DNA from: Chalara sp. BL73
Taxonomy: Eukaryota; Ascomycota; Leotiomycetes; Helotiales
NCBI GenBank assembly: GCA_918026815.1
Contig: CAKJVC010000070.1
Coordinates: 1 to 24,069, forward strand
Direction: 5' to 3'
Length of the DNA stretch: 24,069 bases
In this document: in pieces, positions 9,425-20,200 of the stretch
Numbering within the stretch: the first letter of the stretch is position 1
Layout of the letters: each line of letters starts with the position of its first letter
Position numbers and translations under genes: made by a program
The notes under the pieces: model-generated
The model's database searches: none
What the model was told of the DNA's origin: nothing
Seen by the model: the letters and a program-made list of their open reading frames with translations, nothing else

Positions 9425-11710
9425 TTAATACATTTGACGCCGCTTGGTGCGAAACTGACGCCTCAAGAACTCTCCCTTGAATGAACCCCCCAACGCCAGC
9501 CCGATTATACTAAACACATCAAATATCGTAACTCTTGATCGGTCCTCAGCACTTAAAGGTAGCACACTTCCTGCTGCCGGGGTCGCCCCGTGAAATGTCA
9601 TCTGCTCTGTGCTGGCCATGACATCTTGAGCCATCTTGATGCCCTGGTCACCACCAGTCAGAGCTGCTGTCCTTAGGCCTTCCTGTACGTCTCTGACACG
9701 CTTCTTGAAGGCGAGCCGGTCGAGGAATAATTGTTGGTGGCCTCGTTCGAGCTCACGTCTCTCCGCTTGTACAATCTCCTCCATTTCCTCAAATTGCTTG
9801 AGCTTGAGGTCTAGCTTCACCATCGTTGTATTGACCGCTGCAGAGACAAGTCGCGTCATTTCTCGTTCCTCATGAGAAGCCAACGCACCAGCTCTGGCCG
9901 CAATAGTCGCAAGAGGGACCGAAGTCAAAGCACTTGTGGTGGACTGTGTAGTTGTGGTGGTTGTTGTAGTGGTGATCGTCTCTTGTCGAACATCGATATC
10001 CATAGAATCACTAGCCTCTTCTTTCTCTTGGCCCTTTTCAGCCTTTGGCTTTTCTATTTGGTCCCGCAAGCTCTGCTTCATGGCATCCACCGACCTGTTT
10101 GCAGCAGCAGCGACGACACTTGGCTCGCTAAGGCCAGCAAGGAACCCAATGACTGACATGACAGGGTTGTCGACTTGACTGAATGGTAATAGACCTGACT
10201 GTGAACCTAGCATACTTATTCCCATAGATTTATTTACAGGCTCTGCGTCAAGGTACTTGTCGTCGATCTCAAATTGCAAGAATTTGATGACACACTCCTC
10301 CTTGGTGCGTGTCTGAACATACTCGCAACTTCCTCCCAATTCTCATCGTAACGTTCCATTGCCTCGAGAAGTCGGAGGATTTCGCCGTCGCTCCAGGGTG
10401 CGTCTCGATCAGGAACCGCAGAGTATGTCGGGTTCTCGATCTTGGTATAGTGAACCTGCTGGTGATTTCCTGGCATCCGTCCTTCAGCGAAGCAGTTTGG
10501 ACACAGGTCATATTTGACTTTATTAGCAGCTGTGTTTGATTCAACCGTATGTGAGTTGTGATAGTGCACCCGAGTACAGTCAATTCCACATGAGAAGCAA
10601 TGAATCTTGGATATTGCAGGCTTCGCTAAGTCCTCAATAGCCTTTGTAGCCCCGTTTGAAGTGCCGTTTGTGCTCGAGGGGTCGCCTGGCTTCCTTCTCC
10701 CCAGACTTGTTGAGTTTTGTCTCTCGCGCCGTTGGCTCGTACACATTCCGACCAACCTCCAGATTCAAGTCTGCCTTCACCACGGATCCGGCTGCAGCTT
10801 TGGAATCTGTATCCGCGCTTTTCTTTCCTTCAATGATTAATGGATCTGCAGCTGGCTGGAATGGCTGGAGACCACGTGGAGTGTCACAAATGACCTTGAA
10901 ATGCCCTGTGAACGGCGCGCCAACAGCGGACGGCCGTTGTTCTGCATCAACCTATTTCAATTTAGTACAGTTTTATTATATTCACTGGAAGAAAAAGTCA
11001 TATACCTGATAATTAATAAGTCCCCATTGCTCAAGGAAAGCGTGAACGCGCATGATGGCGCAAACATCACCAGCTAAATTTCTGCGACACGCGGTAACTG
11101 TGAGGTATTCTATAGGATTAAGACGGTATGTGTTGATCATGAAATCTCTGTAGTCTTTGTAGATGGCCGGGGTCTTGCTTCGATTCCGACTGTTGAAAAA
11201 TTCGGGAAGTGCTTTCTGTTCGATTTTGTTGATCCTATGCATATCGAACCAGGTGCTGTAACTGGGGAGAATGATGGAGTGTGTCTGAGAGATGAGGTGT
11301 TCGCGCGCTGCGGATTCGATGGATGCTTTTGTCTTTTCTACTTGATCGGTTGTCCCATTTTCTAGACCTTCGCCTTCTGCATTCGGGCCATCTTGAGCAT
11401 CTGCCATCTCTTCGTCCTTAATGTCTGCTGCTTCAGGGAGAGGCGCATCCGGCGCGTCAAGAGGATTGTCTGAAACAGGCGCTGCAGCTTTCTTGACTGG
11501 CGAATTCGATCCAGCAGTGTCTGAATTTTAATGAAATTAGCAGCTTACTTTGCGGAAATGGAACCAGGTCTACGTACTTGCACTTTCCTGTCCTTCTCCC
11601 TGAGCTGAAGGTGAGTCTTCCTCTTGCAATGGAGGTTGGGCGAGAATGGAATTGCTACCTGGTGTAGCACCTGCTCCATCAGAGCCAAAGTTGATCGAGT
11701 CGTCCTCCAT
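9425..11710 (-). CDS. RSC8: SWIRM/ZZ/SANT chromatin-remodelling subunit (SWI3/RSC8 family)
   Basis: Three exons (11710-11578, 11520-11006, 10951-9425) give about 724 residues. This is the core scaffold subunit shared by SWI/SNF- and RSC-type nucleosome remodellers in the nucleus. Domains in order: acidic, low-complexity N-terminus; SWIRM at about 127-216 ([12 protein letters not shown]...[13 protein letters not shown]); ZZ-type zinc finger at about 332-375 ([11 protein letters not shown]...YDLCPNCF); SANT at about 400-447 ([18 protein letters not shown], then [15 protein letters not shown]); a nine-Thr run; and a C-terminal coiled coil at about 575-645 that serves dimerisation in the family. 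Introns are 57 and 54 bp. Two frame breaks cancel each other: one extra base in the C4 run at 10699-10702 and one missing base near 10321-10324, inside the SANT domain. As written the protein stops before the zinc finger. The family is essential in yeast, so real loss would be surprising. RSC8 versus SWI3 cannot be told apart by eye. Confidence 0.85.
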
Positions 11711-12486
11711 ATTATGAGGTTTTGCGATATTCTACAATTCTCGTTGTCGCAAAGATGCTAGTTCCCCGTACTTTTCTTAAAATTGCGCGGACTTGAAGAG
11801 GCGTGCAAAATTCATCAAAAGTAATGACTGCACAATAAATATACCTCAGAATGACCTTAACCGTCCTGGATGGCTTTATTTATTATCTGCGTTGATGTTT
11901 CAGCCGATTCTGGCGCGATCGTTTGGCTGTTCTGATGAATCTGGAAGCTTAGGTTGCTGGTTCCAAAACTCGCGATCATTCGTGTTTGATGCCTTATAAC
12001 TTTAAGGCATAAACAATGGCAACAAAAGCAGATTCAAGCCAATGACATCGTATAACTCGTCAGTAACAGTTAGCCTCAATTAGCGTTATGGCTTTATTAC
12101 AATGTATCTGCTTTTACAATACAGTACCACTGCGTCTCAAACTGAATAATGGCCCTAAGAGAGACTTATATGTGGTGTTAATCCCTTTCCTTACAATCTT
12201 AAAATAGTGACAAGGGAAAAACGTTTAAAATCTAGACAGAAACAAATACAGTTTGTTTTTGGATAATCAGATACGTTATTATAGAATAGGGAAAGGATCT
12301 ATCCTACATGCTCTGTCTTTGTTTTTGTTTAATCAAAAGCTTGTGCGTACAGGCACGTACATATTCCAAGTTGAGGCTCTCCTTGAACCGGGTAATTCCC
12401 GTACCTCGGATAACCGATCCCGGAGCCGCTTCTAGGCTTAACTATATCCCACCTCCAATAATGCATCAACCTCCTCAACAGTAACA
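11711..12486. promoter_or_regulatory. Shared upstream region of RSC8-like and ETF-alpha genes
   Basis: A 776-bp AT-rich spacer lies between two divergent start codons, so both promoters must lie here. No conserved gene, tRNA or clear binding site was recognised. 12120-12330 is especially AT-rich. Confidence 0.45.
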
Positions 12487-13588
12487 ATGATTTCAAGGAC
12501 AAGTCACACAGTCCTCCGCCAGGCGCGGACGCAAATACGAGCAAGAACAGGCTCCACACCAGTTGGTTCTCTCTCAGCTCTTGCGCGACTATTATCCTCC
12601 CTCGCAGTTCTCGAACAAAGGATGGAAAACTGAGCCATGGCTCGCTAGGAGCTATTACTGCCGCGCAAAAGCTGGGAGGGCCAATCACAGCCTTCCTGGC
12701 TGGCAGTAGCATAAAAGGTGTGGCAGAAGAAGCAGCGAAGGTAGCAGGAATCGAGAAAGTGATATCGGTTGATAATGCTGCTTATGATAAGGTACCCCAA
12801 GATCTTCTCTTCACGGTTCCTTGTGGGAATGCTAACGAACTCAGGGATTGCCAGAGAGCTATGCACCTCTGCTGCTAGAGAATATCAAGAGAGGAGGTTT
12901 CACTCACATCATTGCCGGCCACACAGCATTCGGCAAGAATCTCATGCCCAGGGTGGCTGCACTCTTAGATGTACAGCAAATTTCAGACATAACAGCGATT
13001 GAGGACGAGAAGACATTTGTGAGACCTATCTATGCTGGAAACGCCATTGCCACTGTTGAATCTTCGGATGATATCAAGATTATCACAATTAGAGGGACCG
13101 CATTCGCGCCTGCGGCTGCTGAGGGTGGTTCGGCATCCATTGAAACTGGGGAGGACCCCAAGGCTGAGAGTAAGACGGAGTGGTTGTCTGAGGATCTCGC
13201 AAAGTCTGATAGACCGGACCTAGCCACGGCTGAAAGGGTAGTTTCCGGTGGCCGAGGTTTGAAGTCGAAGGAAGAGTTCGACAAGGTCATGCTGCCACTG
13301 GCTGACGCTCTCGGAGCTGCGGTTGGTGCAAGCAGAGCGGCTGTTGATTCTGGATATGCGGATAATAGCCTGCAGGTTGGGCAGACTGGAAAGGTGGTAG
13401 CTCCCCAGCTGTACTTGTGTGCAGGTATTTCTGGTGCCATTCAGCATTTAGCAGGAATGAAAGACTCAAAGGTAATTGCAGCGATCAACAAGGATCCTGA
13501 TGCACCAATTTTCCAGGTTGCGGATGTGGGATTAGTAGGAGATTTGTTCGAGAAGGTTCCTGAGCTCACAGAGAAGCTCAAGGCTTAA
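12487..13588 (+). CDS. AIM45: Electron transfer flavoprotein alpha subunit, mitochondrial
   Basis: Two exons (12487-12791 and 12845-13588; 53-bp intron ending CTCAG, phase 0) encode about 349 residues, the usual length. With ETF-beta the protein forms the matrix flavoprotein that takes electrons from acyl-CoA and other dehydrogenases and hands them to ETF-ubiquinone oxidoreductase. The N-terminus ([20 protein letters not shown]) is a good mitochondrial presequence. Domain I contains [18 protein letters not shown] and the AGHTAFGKN block. The FAD domain shows [14 protein letters not shown] at about 234, [20 protein letters not shown] at about 281 and [20 protein letters not shown] at about 316. 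Exon 1 is one base short at 12620-12621 (AGGATGG where the family needs R-D-G-K), giving an early TGA 47 codons after the start. The rest is clean. The gene converges with ARH1, with 49 bp between the stops. Confidence 0.9.
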
Positions 13589-13637
13589 ATTAAGTACGGT
13601 GATTTGTATATATACATGATGTTATGATTTACAGCCA

Positions 13638-15264
13638 TCAATCCAGAACTGCGAGCATATCCTCTCTCCTTGTGAATTTCTCTCGCTCTTTTCCTTTGGC
13701 ATGCCCCTTGGACTTTTCGACTGCATCTATCTTTTGCCACTCCTGCCAACTCACCCTCCTGCATCCTCTGCCTTCCGCCTCTTTCTTGATACCTTCCCAC
13801 CCGAGCCCAGTCGAACTAGTTGCTGCGAAGAATGGCGACTTCAGTGTCCAGTCTTCTTCGATCGCATTTGCGGTCGAGAATGCATCTGCCATAGTGCTGG
13901 CGATGACGCCTGTCGGCCCTCTCTTCACCCACCCAGCGCAATACAAGCTTGGACGATGTCCCTTGAAAGCCTTACGTTCTTTTGTCTCAACAACACGTCC
14001 CAGATAATCATTCTTTATGATCCCCAGTCGATTATCGAACGGTATGCCTAATTCTGAAAACCCGGGCAGCGCTTCTGATTTATACCCTATGGAACGGAAA
14101 GCCATTGATGATGAGAGGTGTACGAATTCGCCTGTTCCATTTGCTTTTGCAACAGGGTCAGAAAGGTTAGGGGTCAGATTGGTCTTCTCGAATGATATGC
14201 TACTTAGCTGCGAGGATGGAAGATTTGAATTGAAAGAAGTTGGCGAGAGGCAGAAATCAAGTGACCAAGATTTTTCAACCGAGCCAACTTGAGCATTTGA
14301 ACCTTTAATCAAAACCTCCATGATTCGTCTTGGTACTCTTGATAGCCTCTTGATGTCGGGTATCAGCGCCGCATCCAAGGGGTGAAAAGCCACAGAGGGT
14401 AGTCTAACAAGCTCTCTTATCTCCTTAATGGTGAAAGCAGCCTGAGCATGTTAGCATTGTTTGCCAAAACTTTGACTACTATACCAACCTGCATTGGACC
14501 TCTCCTTCCAATGACCCTCACTCGCCTAACCTTACTTTTTTGCAAAGTCTGTATAGCATTTTCTGTTATATCCGTCAAGCGCAGAACGCTAGTATCTTGC
14601 AATAAAATTCTGGCAACATCTAGCGCAACGTTTCCCTGTCCAATGATAATAGCCTCCTCTCCTTGCGTAAGATCTGGCTTAAGATCTGCGTACTCAGGGA
14701 GACCATTGTACCATCCCACAAAGGCCCTTGCCGAATGAATACTCTTCACCGTATCCTCCCCGGCACGCCCAAAATCTTATCCTTCGAGGCGCCATATGCA
14801 AACAACACCGCGTCGTAATGCGGCATCAATGCCCGCAACGGTAACTGACCAGCCTGGTCTCCAATTGCTATGTTGCCCACAAACTCAAAGTCTGGCGACT
14901 GGGCAACTTCTTCAAACTTTTCCTGACAATTCTGCAAAGTATTGGTGAAGGTTCTTCCTGGTTTGGAATGGGGACCAACCTTCACCTCCGGATGATCTGG
15001 CGCAACCCCAAAACGCACCAGACCGTAGGGCACAGGCAATTGTTCATACATATCAACTTTTGAGTTTTCCATTTTAGAGAGGACTTTGTAGGCTGTATAG
15101 AATCCAGCTGGACCGGAGCCAATAACCGCTAGCCGGAATGGACGCGCATCCTGCACAACGCTGTAGTCTCGCCGGCTTGCGCAGGACCATTTCAAACCGG
15201 TATTTTTAGTTTGTATTGATCTGGTGCATGGGTTGCAGATCCGTGGCCAGATTATTGACTTCAT
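13638..15264 (-). CDS. ARH1: Mitochondrial ferredoxin/adrenodoxin-NADP+ reductase
   Basis: Three exons (15264-14980, 14931-14489, 14441-13638) encode about 510 residues. ARH1 passes electrons from NADPH to mitochondrial ferredoxin for Fe-S cluster and heme A synthesis and is essential in yeast. I chose the start at 15264 ([18 protein letters not shown]), which gives a basic presequence; an ATG at 15312 lies inside HSP78-derived sequence. Seen motifs: FAD-binding [35 protein letters not shown]-binding [29 protein letters not shown] across the second intron, and the C-terminal [13 protein letters not shown] block. Intron 1 (14979-14932) is 48 bp, in frame and without a stop. The coding frame breaks in the G4 run (plus-strand C 14758-14761): one more base joins LGVPG to [12 protein letters not shown]. 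As written the product ends after about 170 codons. The N-terminal 60 bp overlap the run-out of the truncated HSP78 frame. Confidence 0.88.
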
Positions 15265-15304
15265 GAGCACTCTCCTCAGAAACGCTTCTCGAATGGGTTG
15301 ACAG

Positions 15305-16081
15305 ATATTCATTCAGTGTAGTGGCACCGCAGCATTGTAGCTCGCCTCGTGATAAAGCAGGTTTTAGAAGATTTGAAGCATCGATGCTTCCTTCTGCCTT
15401 TCCTAATCCAAGTAGCGTATGTAATTCGTCGACAAACAGTATGATACCACCATGTGCTTCTTGTACTTCCTTCAGGACAGACTTCAATCTTTCCTCAAAA
15501 TCGCCGCGGAACTTAGCACCGGCAATAAGTTGTCCTAAGTCAAGACTGATGACTTTCTTGTCCTTGATACTTTCAGGAACATCTCCCCGGACTATTCGTT
15601 GCGCCAAACCTTCCAATACTAGACATATGTTAGCATATTCTATATGTAAGTTTCATTTGAGGGTATTCTTACTGGCTGTCTTTCCCGTTCCTGCACTTCC
15701 TATCAGAACTGGGTTATTTTTCGTTCTCCTGGAGAGCACTTGAATTGTTCGATGAATTTCCGAGTCTCTGCCAATAACTGGATCTAGCTTTCCATTTCGT
15801 GCTCTCTCCGTCAAGTCTACTCCATATTGCTCTAATGCGGACTTTTCTTCGCCTCCGCCACCAAGGTCCATTCTATGCGTCCCACCTGGAGGGTGCGGTC
15901 TCCCTCCTCGGCCACTGGCATAACTTCGAACTGCTATTGATGGCAGAACTTTGGCAGGAGCAAATGCTGCATGGTTTCGAGCTGCCACAGATCCTAGAGC
16001 CTGAAGTGGCGCGGATCCGATATGCCTAGTTGTATGTATAGTGATGCGCTGGGCAGAACCTTGCGCTCGTCTTAACAACAT
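15305..16081 (-). pseudogene. HSP78: HSP78 (mitochondrial ClpB) 5' fragment, truncated in NBD1
   Basis: Exon 1 (16081-15673), a 54-bp intron (15672-15619, GTAAGA...GTCTAG) and exon 2 up to about 15305 encode the first 241 residues of a mitochondrial Hsp100/ClpB disaggregase, normally about 800 long. Visible are a mitochondrial presequence (ending near [10 protein letters not shown]), the linker [24 protein letters not shown], Walker [17 protein letters not shown]-like [16 protein letters not shown], the pore-loop block [14 protein letters not shown] and Walker [15 protein letters not shown]. Similarity ends abruptly after GATTLNEY; the frame then runs 32 unrelated residues to a stop at 15206-15208, inside the ARH1 coding region. 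The sensor 1 and arginine-finger part of NBD1, the middle coiled coil and all of NBD2 are absent. The remaining frame is clean. It could be a partial duplicate of an intact HSP78 elsewhere, a rearrangement breakpoint, or a misassembly. Confidence 0.85.
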
Positions 16082-16323
16082 ATTGAACTATGTGACTGAG
16101 AAACTCGAGAAATTAACTCTAAGGAAATGGACAAAGGAAAGACACTAATAAGAAAATTTCACAAACTGTTGCATAGAAAATTATGGTACTTTCGAGCTCA
16201 TTCTCGAAGCTTGAAGCTATATTCTAGCCTGAGGCATCAATCTGACCCCAGCTCCCATGTGCCTTACAAGACACCAAATCATCAAAATTGGCTACCAACC
16301 GCATATTGAAGGCTCAAACAACA
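16082..16323. promoter_or_regulatory. Divergent promoter region HSP78 / EMC5
   Basis: A 242-bp spacer lies between two start codons on opposite strands, so both genes must be driven from here. It contains a heat-shock-element-like sequence (separate entry). Nothing else was recognised. Confidence 0.5.
16201..16216. promoter_or_regulatory. Heat-shock-element-like sequence
   Basis: TTCTCGAAGCTTGAAG follows the inverted nTTCnnGAAnn pattern bound by trimeric heat-shock factor, with a third imperfect unit (TTG). It lies about 120 bp upstream of the HSP78 start, where such a site is expected for a heat-induced chaperone. Match to the consensus is what I see; function is inference. Confidence 0.42.
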
Positions 16324-16831
16324 ATGACTTGGATCTCAAAGTCTGTCACAGGCTTAGGCTTAGTCCTCTTAGCTCATGCGTGAGTCATCATCTAAAGAAC
16401 AATTGAACCAGAAAGCTAATTACTCAATCGATAGCTGCTATTCCGCCCACGAACATTCTGCTCTCCACTCTATAGGCACGGCATCAATATCCTCTGTCGC
16501 TTCGCATGGGTCATCTGCCCCAACCGCTGCATCAGTACCACTCGATATAGTCATTGAGACAGTTGTAGCTATATTCGCCGTGTGTGTTGGGCTCGTGCTA
16601 GGCACGCCAGATTTGAGGCCCATAGAATGGCATGTATGGGCAGGCAAGATTGAGCGTGAGGGTGAAAGGGGCTTCCTGACAGGTGATGGAGAGGTTGAGA
16701 AAGACTATGTTGGGAATCCTTTCAAGGTGCTGGAAATTAGACCAGGCTTCGTGGACATCAGGAAGCAGCGGAAAGAGTTTGCGGCGTGGGTAAGGGAAGG
16801 CGGAGGTACTGCTGATACACCGAAGAAATGA
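16324..16831 (+). CDS. EMC5: ER membrane complex subunit 5
   Basis: Two exons (16324-16379 and 16435-16831; 55-bp intron GTGAGT...ATAG with branch-like GCTAAT) encode 150 residues. EMC5 (MMGT/Emc5 family) is a small two-helix core subunit of the ER membrane complex, which inserts tail-anchored and multipass membrane proteins; older annotations call it a magnesium transporter. The first membrane helix spans the splice junction (SVTGLGLVLLAHACYSAHEH). The second is LDIVIETVVAIFAVCVGLVL, followed by the family pattern LRPIEWHVWAGKIEREG. A Ser/Ala-rich luminal loop separates the helices, and the tail is charged and cytosolic. The frame is intact. The start is chosen because the 19 codons of exon 1 complete helix 1. 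Confidence 0.88.
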
Positions 16832-17231
16832 GGCCAAGTCGCGAAGGGCATTAGAATCTTCTTAACCTTGAGAGCCATATTACAGAAGGTATATCGGGCA
16901 TGGGCAGCGGACATCAATTGTCCTCCAAACTAGGCAGCACATCAGGTGTAAAAGTAGACACAGGTCGTGTTCGAAATGGGATGTGCTCCTCAATCCCGAT
17001 ACTATATTTATAAGTCAATCTACACCCACTAGCGATTAGTCAAGGACAGGTTTGCTAGGCTGTGTATCTCTTTATGCTTCGCGGTGATGTTTTGTGGTTG
17101 TCGGTGTATGAGCGCAGGTGGTGGAAAGAGTGACTTTTCTTGGCACAAGTTCCTGCCCAAAACGCTTATATCTACTATCGGCACTAGAATTCGTACACTT
17201 TCCATTGAAGCTGACGGATTGCATCTCAAAG
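16832..17231 (+). promoter_or_regulatory. EMC5-MSH5 spacer with TATA-like motif
   Basis: A 400-bp stretch separates two genes on the same strand and holds the EMC5 3' end and the MSH5 promoter. TATATTTATAA at 17003-17013, about 220 bp before the MSH5 ATG, is the only TATA-like candidate. An upstream frame beginning at 17118 is in phase with MSH5 but lacks family similarity, so I keep the ATG at 17232. Confidence 0.35.
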
Positions 17232-20200
17232 ATGGCGGGGTTCAAACGTCGCCGCTTCAGCGAGAATGCCCCTTCTGAACCGCAGTCGTCTCAGCAGTCA
17301 TTCCAACAAGCATCTCAGCAGTGGCCTTCTCACAGCCCTCAGACTGTATCTCAACTAAGTTCTGTGCCGCAAAATGTACTACCATCGAGTCCTTCTCTGC
17401 CACCTCTCCCAGGCTCAAATCTGATTTGGTCGAGGCTGTCCGCTTCTCGAACGCCAGGGCATTGTTCCTCTCGAAATGAAGACATCCTTCGAGTTCAGGA
17501 TGCTGAAACCGAAGAGGAAATTCAGGCTCGAGAAGACTCGGACGCGATGAATGAGGTCGTCATGGCATTTGAAATGAAAGATTTCAGCACCCTTGGCTGC
17601 GCTTACTACATAGCTAGGGAGGAAAAGTTATGTATGATGGAAGACATAAAAATGGCTACTTTAGATATAATTGACACCCTCAAGCTCCATGCCCAGCCAA
17701 CCGTTGTCCTGATCAGCACACGCTCTGACGAGAAACTTGAGGAACACCTCAACATGGAAGCACGTGGCATTAACAGAGGCAATGATGCAAGTAAGACAAC
17801 CTCCTTTAATATATTGACAAGTCGCTGATGCAAGCCCTATGCAGATGACGTGTTTGGTTTATATGTACTTGATTCTCGACCTTCCACCGAGTTCTACTAT
17901 GAAGGAGCGAGAAACAAACTCATGAACCTCGACATAATTGCCGAAGCTGGATCAGGCATGACTCTCACAACTCCTGAAGGAGGCTTGTTAGAAACTAGCA
18001 GTGCAGAACATAGGAGTGCTGGAAGACAAGGCAGATTACTGAGGTTGGGGGCTGGATAGACCTTGACAGTAGAGTGTCGGTAGGGTACCTTGGCGTAATA
18101 AAAATCATAAAATTGATTGATTTTCAGGTTGGTTGTGCTGGGGCTATTCTAAGCTACCTTTCCAGACGGAAGACTATCGATTACCTTCCAAACGACAAAG
18201 CCGCCTTAGTTGCTTTCCGTGTGAGGTCAATCGAAATGTTCACACTTTCAGATATGATGTTCATCAATGCAGACACCCTTGCCTCCCTGCAAATTATACA
18301 GTCAGAGAACCACCCGAACTCGCACATGCAAGGCCCTAATAAGTCGACTTCTGGTGCAAAAGAAAGTCTCTCTGTCTATGGATTATTCCACCATCTGGCA
18401 AGTACACCGCAGGGGAAGCAGAAGCTCAGGCAGTTGTTTCTTCGGCCGAGCATAGACTTAAGCGTCATTGAGGAGAGACAGAAAACCATTCTAGTACTCC
18501 TGCGGCCAGAAAACCAACCAGCTTTAGAGAAGGTTGTGCGAAGCCTGAAGAAAATCAAGAACATCCGCACAGTTATGATTCATTTGCAAAAGGGCGTCAA
18601 TGATGCACCTGGCAGTGGCACGGCAATATATCGAGGAGCTTGGGCGAGCATTCAAAGCTTTACTTTTCATATGTTGAAAATCATAGAGGCTATTCAAGAA
18701 TTGAACGACTCTACTTTAAAAATTACTAATCAGGTACATACTCAAGTTGGCCGTTGGCACAAATACTGATATTGTTAGATTCTTACTGATATTCACCCCC
18801 ATCACCTCAATCAAATTGGTCAAATGGTAACACAAACTGTAGATTTTGTCAGGTCTGCTGAGCAGCATCGCACTGTAATTCTTCCAGGAGTGGATGAGGA
18901 GCTGGACAATATCAAAAGAACCTATGATGGAATGGATAGTCTATTAACCCAGGTTGCAATCCGGCTTTCGAATGAATTACCTGAATGGGCTGCTCAGTAT
19001 GTCGAGAATTGCATATTCTTTCCACAACTTGGATTTCTCACAGTTGTTCCACTGGACTCGAACACGGGCAAAGGTAAATATGAAGGCGAAGGCATTGAGA
19101 ATGACGCTTGGGACAAGATGTTTGTCAGTAATGATATGGGATACTACAAGAACAATCGAATGAGGGAGATGGACGAATACTTTGGTGACATGTACGGCAT
19201 GATATGTGGTAGTTCTTACTTCACTACATTAAGAGGAAGGTACTAAATGCTAGAAGACAGGGAGATCGAAATTATACATGCACTGGGTGTGAAGGTGCTG
19301 GAATACGAAAAGGAAGTAGTCGCTGCATCGGACTTATGCGGAGAGCTCGATTGTCTTGTTGCTCTAGCAGTGGGAGCTCGACATCACCACCTAGTCCCTC
19401 CACGGATGACCGCAATGAATGTGATTTATATTAAGGGCGGTTGGCACCCGCTACAAGAACTTACTGCGCCATCATATGTTGCGAATGACTGCAACATTGT
19501 CGGAGGTGCTGGGGATGATGGCAAAGATAACAAGCCGGACGAGCTATCGGGATCGGGTTCCATGTACGAGAGCGCTGAATACCCAAGCGCCCTTATCATG
19601 ACCGGGCCAAACTATTCCGGCAAAAGCATATATCTGAAGCAAAATGCGTTGATTGTGTATCTGGCGCACATAGGCAGCTTTGTGCCGGCAGAGAAAGCTA
19701 CTATTGGAATAACGGACAAGATTCTCACACGAATCGCAACTCGAGAGAGCATTTCGAGAAACCAGAGTGCTTTCATGATTGATCTTCAACAGGTAGGACT
19801 GGCTACGGCATTCGCAACTCGTAGGAGTCTGATTGTTATTGATGAATTCGGAAAAGGGACAAACACGGTGGACGGAGCAGGATTAGCTTGTGGAGTATTT
19901 GAATACTTTCTGAGCCTTGGATCTGAGAGGCCGAAGCTCCTTGGAGCCACGCATTTTCATGAGATATTCGAAAATGGATTTCTGGGAGAGCGTCCTGAGC
20001 TATCTTTTGGTCATATGGAGGTTCGCGTGGATGCCGCTACTCAAGTCGTGGAAGATCAAATCACATACTTGTATAATTTCGTACCTGGTCGAAGCTCTTC
20101 GAGCTTTGGCACTTGCTGTGCCATCATGAATGGAATCGACGCTAAGATTGTGGAAAGAGCCGATGAATTGATCCTCCTAGCAGCGCGAGGAGAAGACCTT

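Noticed and set aside
9636..10178. Plus-strand frames rich in Ser, Cys and Val opposite the RSC8-like gene
   Set aside because: They overlap a clearly conserved minus-strand gene and show no similarity; they are antisense shadows, including the reverse of the Thr repeat.
13030..13440. Minus-strand frame within ETF-alpha exon 2
   Set aside because: Antisense shadow of a strongly conserved exon.
10321..18051. Programmed ribosomal frameshifting as the explanation of the frame breaks
   Set aside because: The breaks occur in unrelated genes, in both directions, at different run types, with no shared slippery heptamer or downstream structure. The genes' families do not use it.
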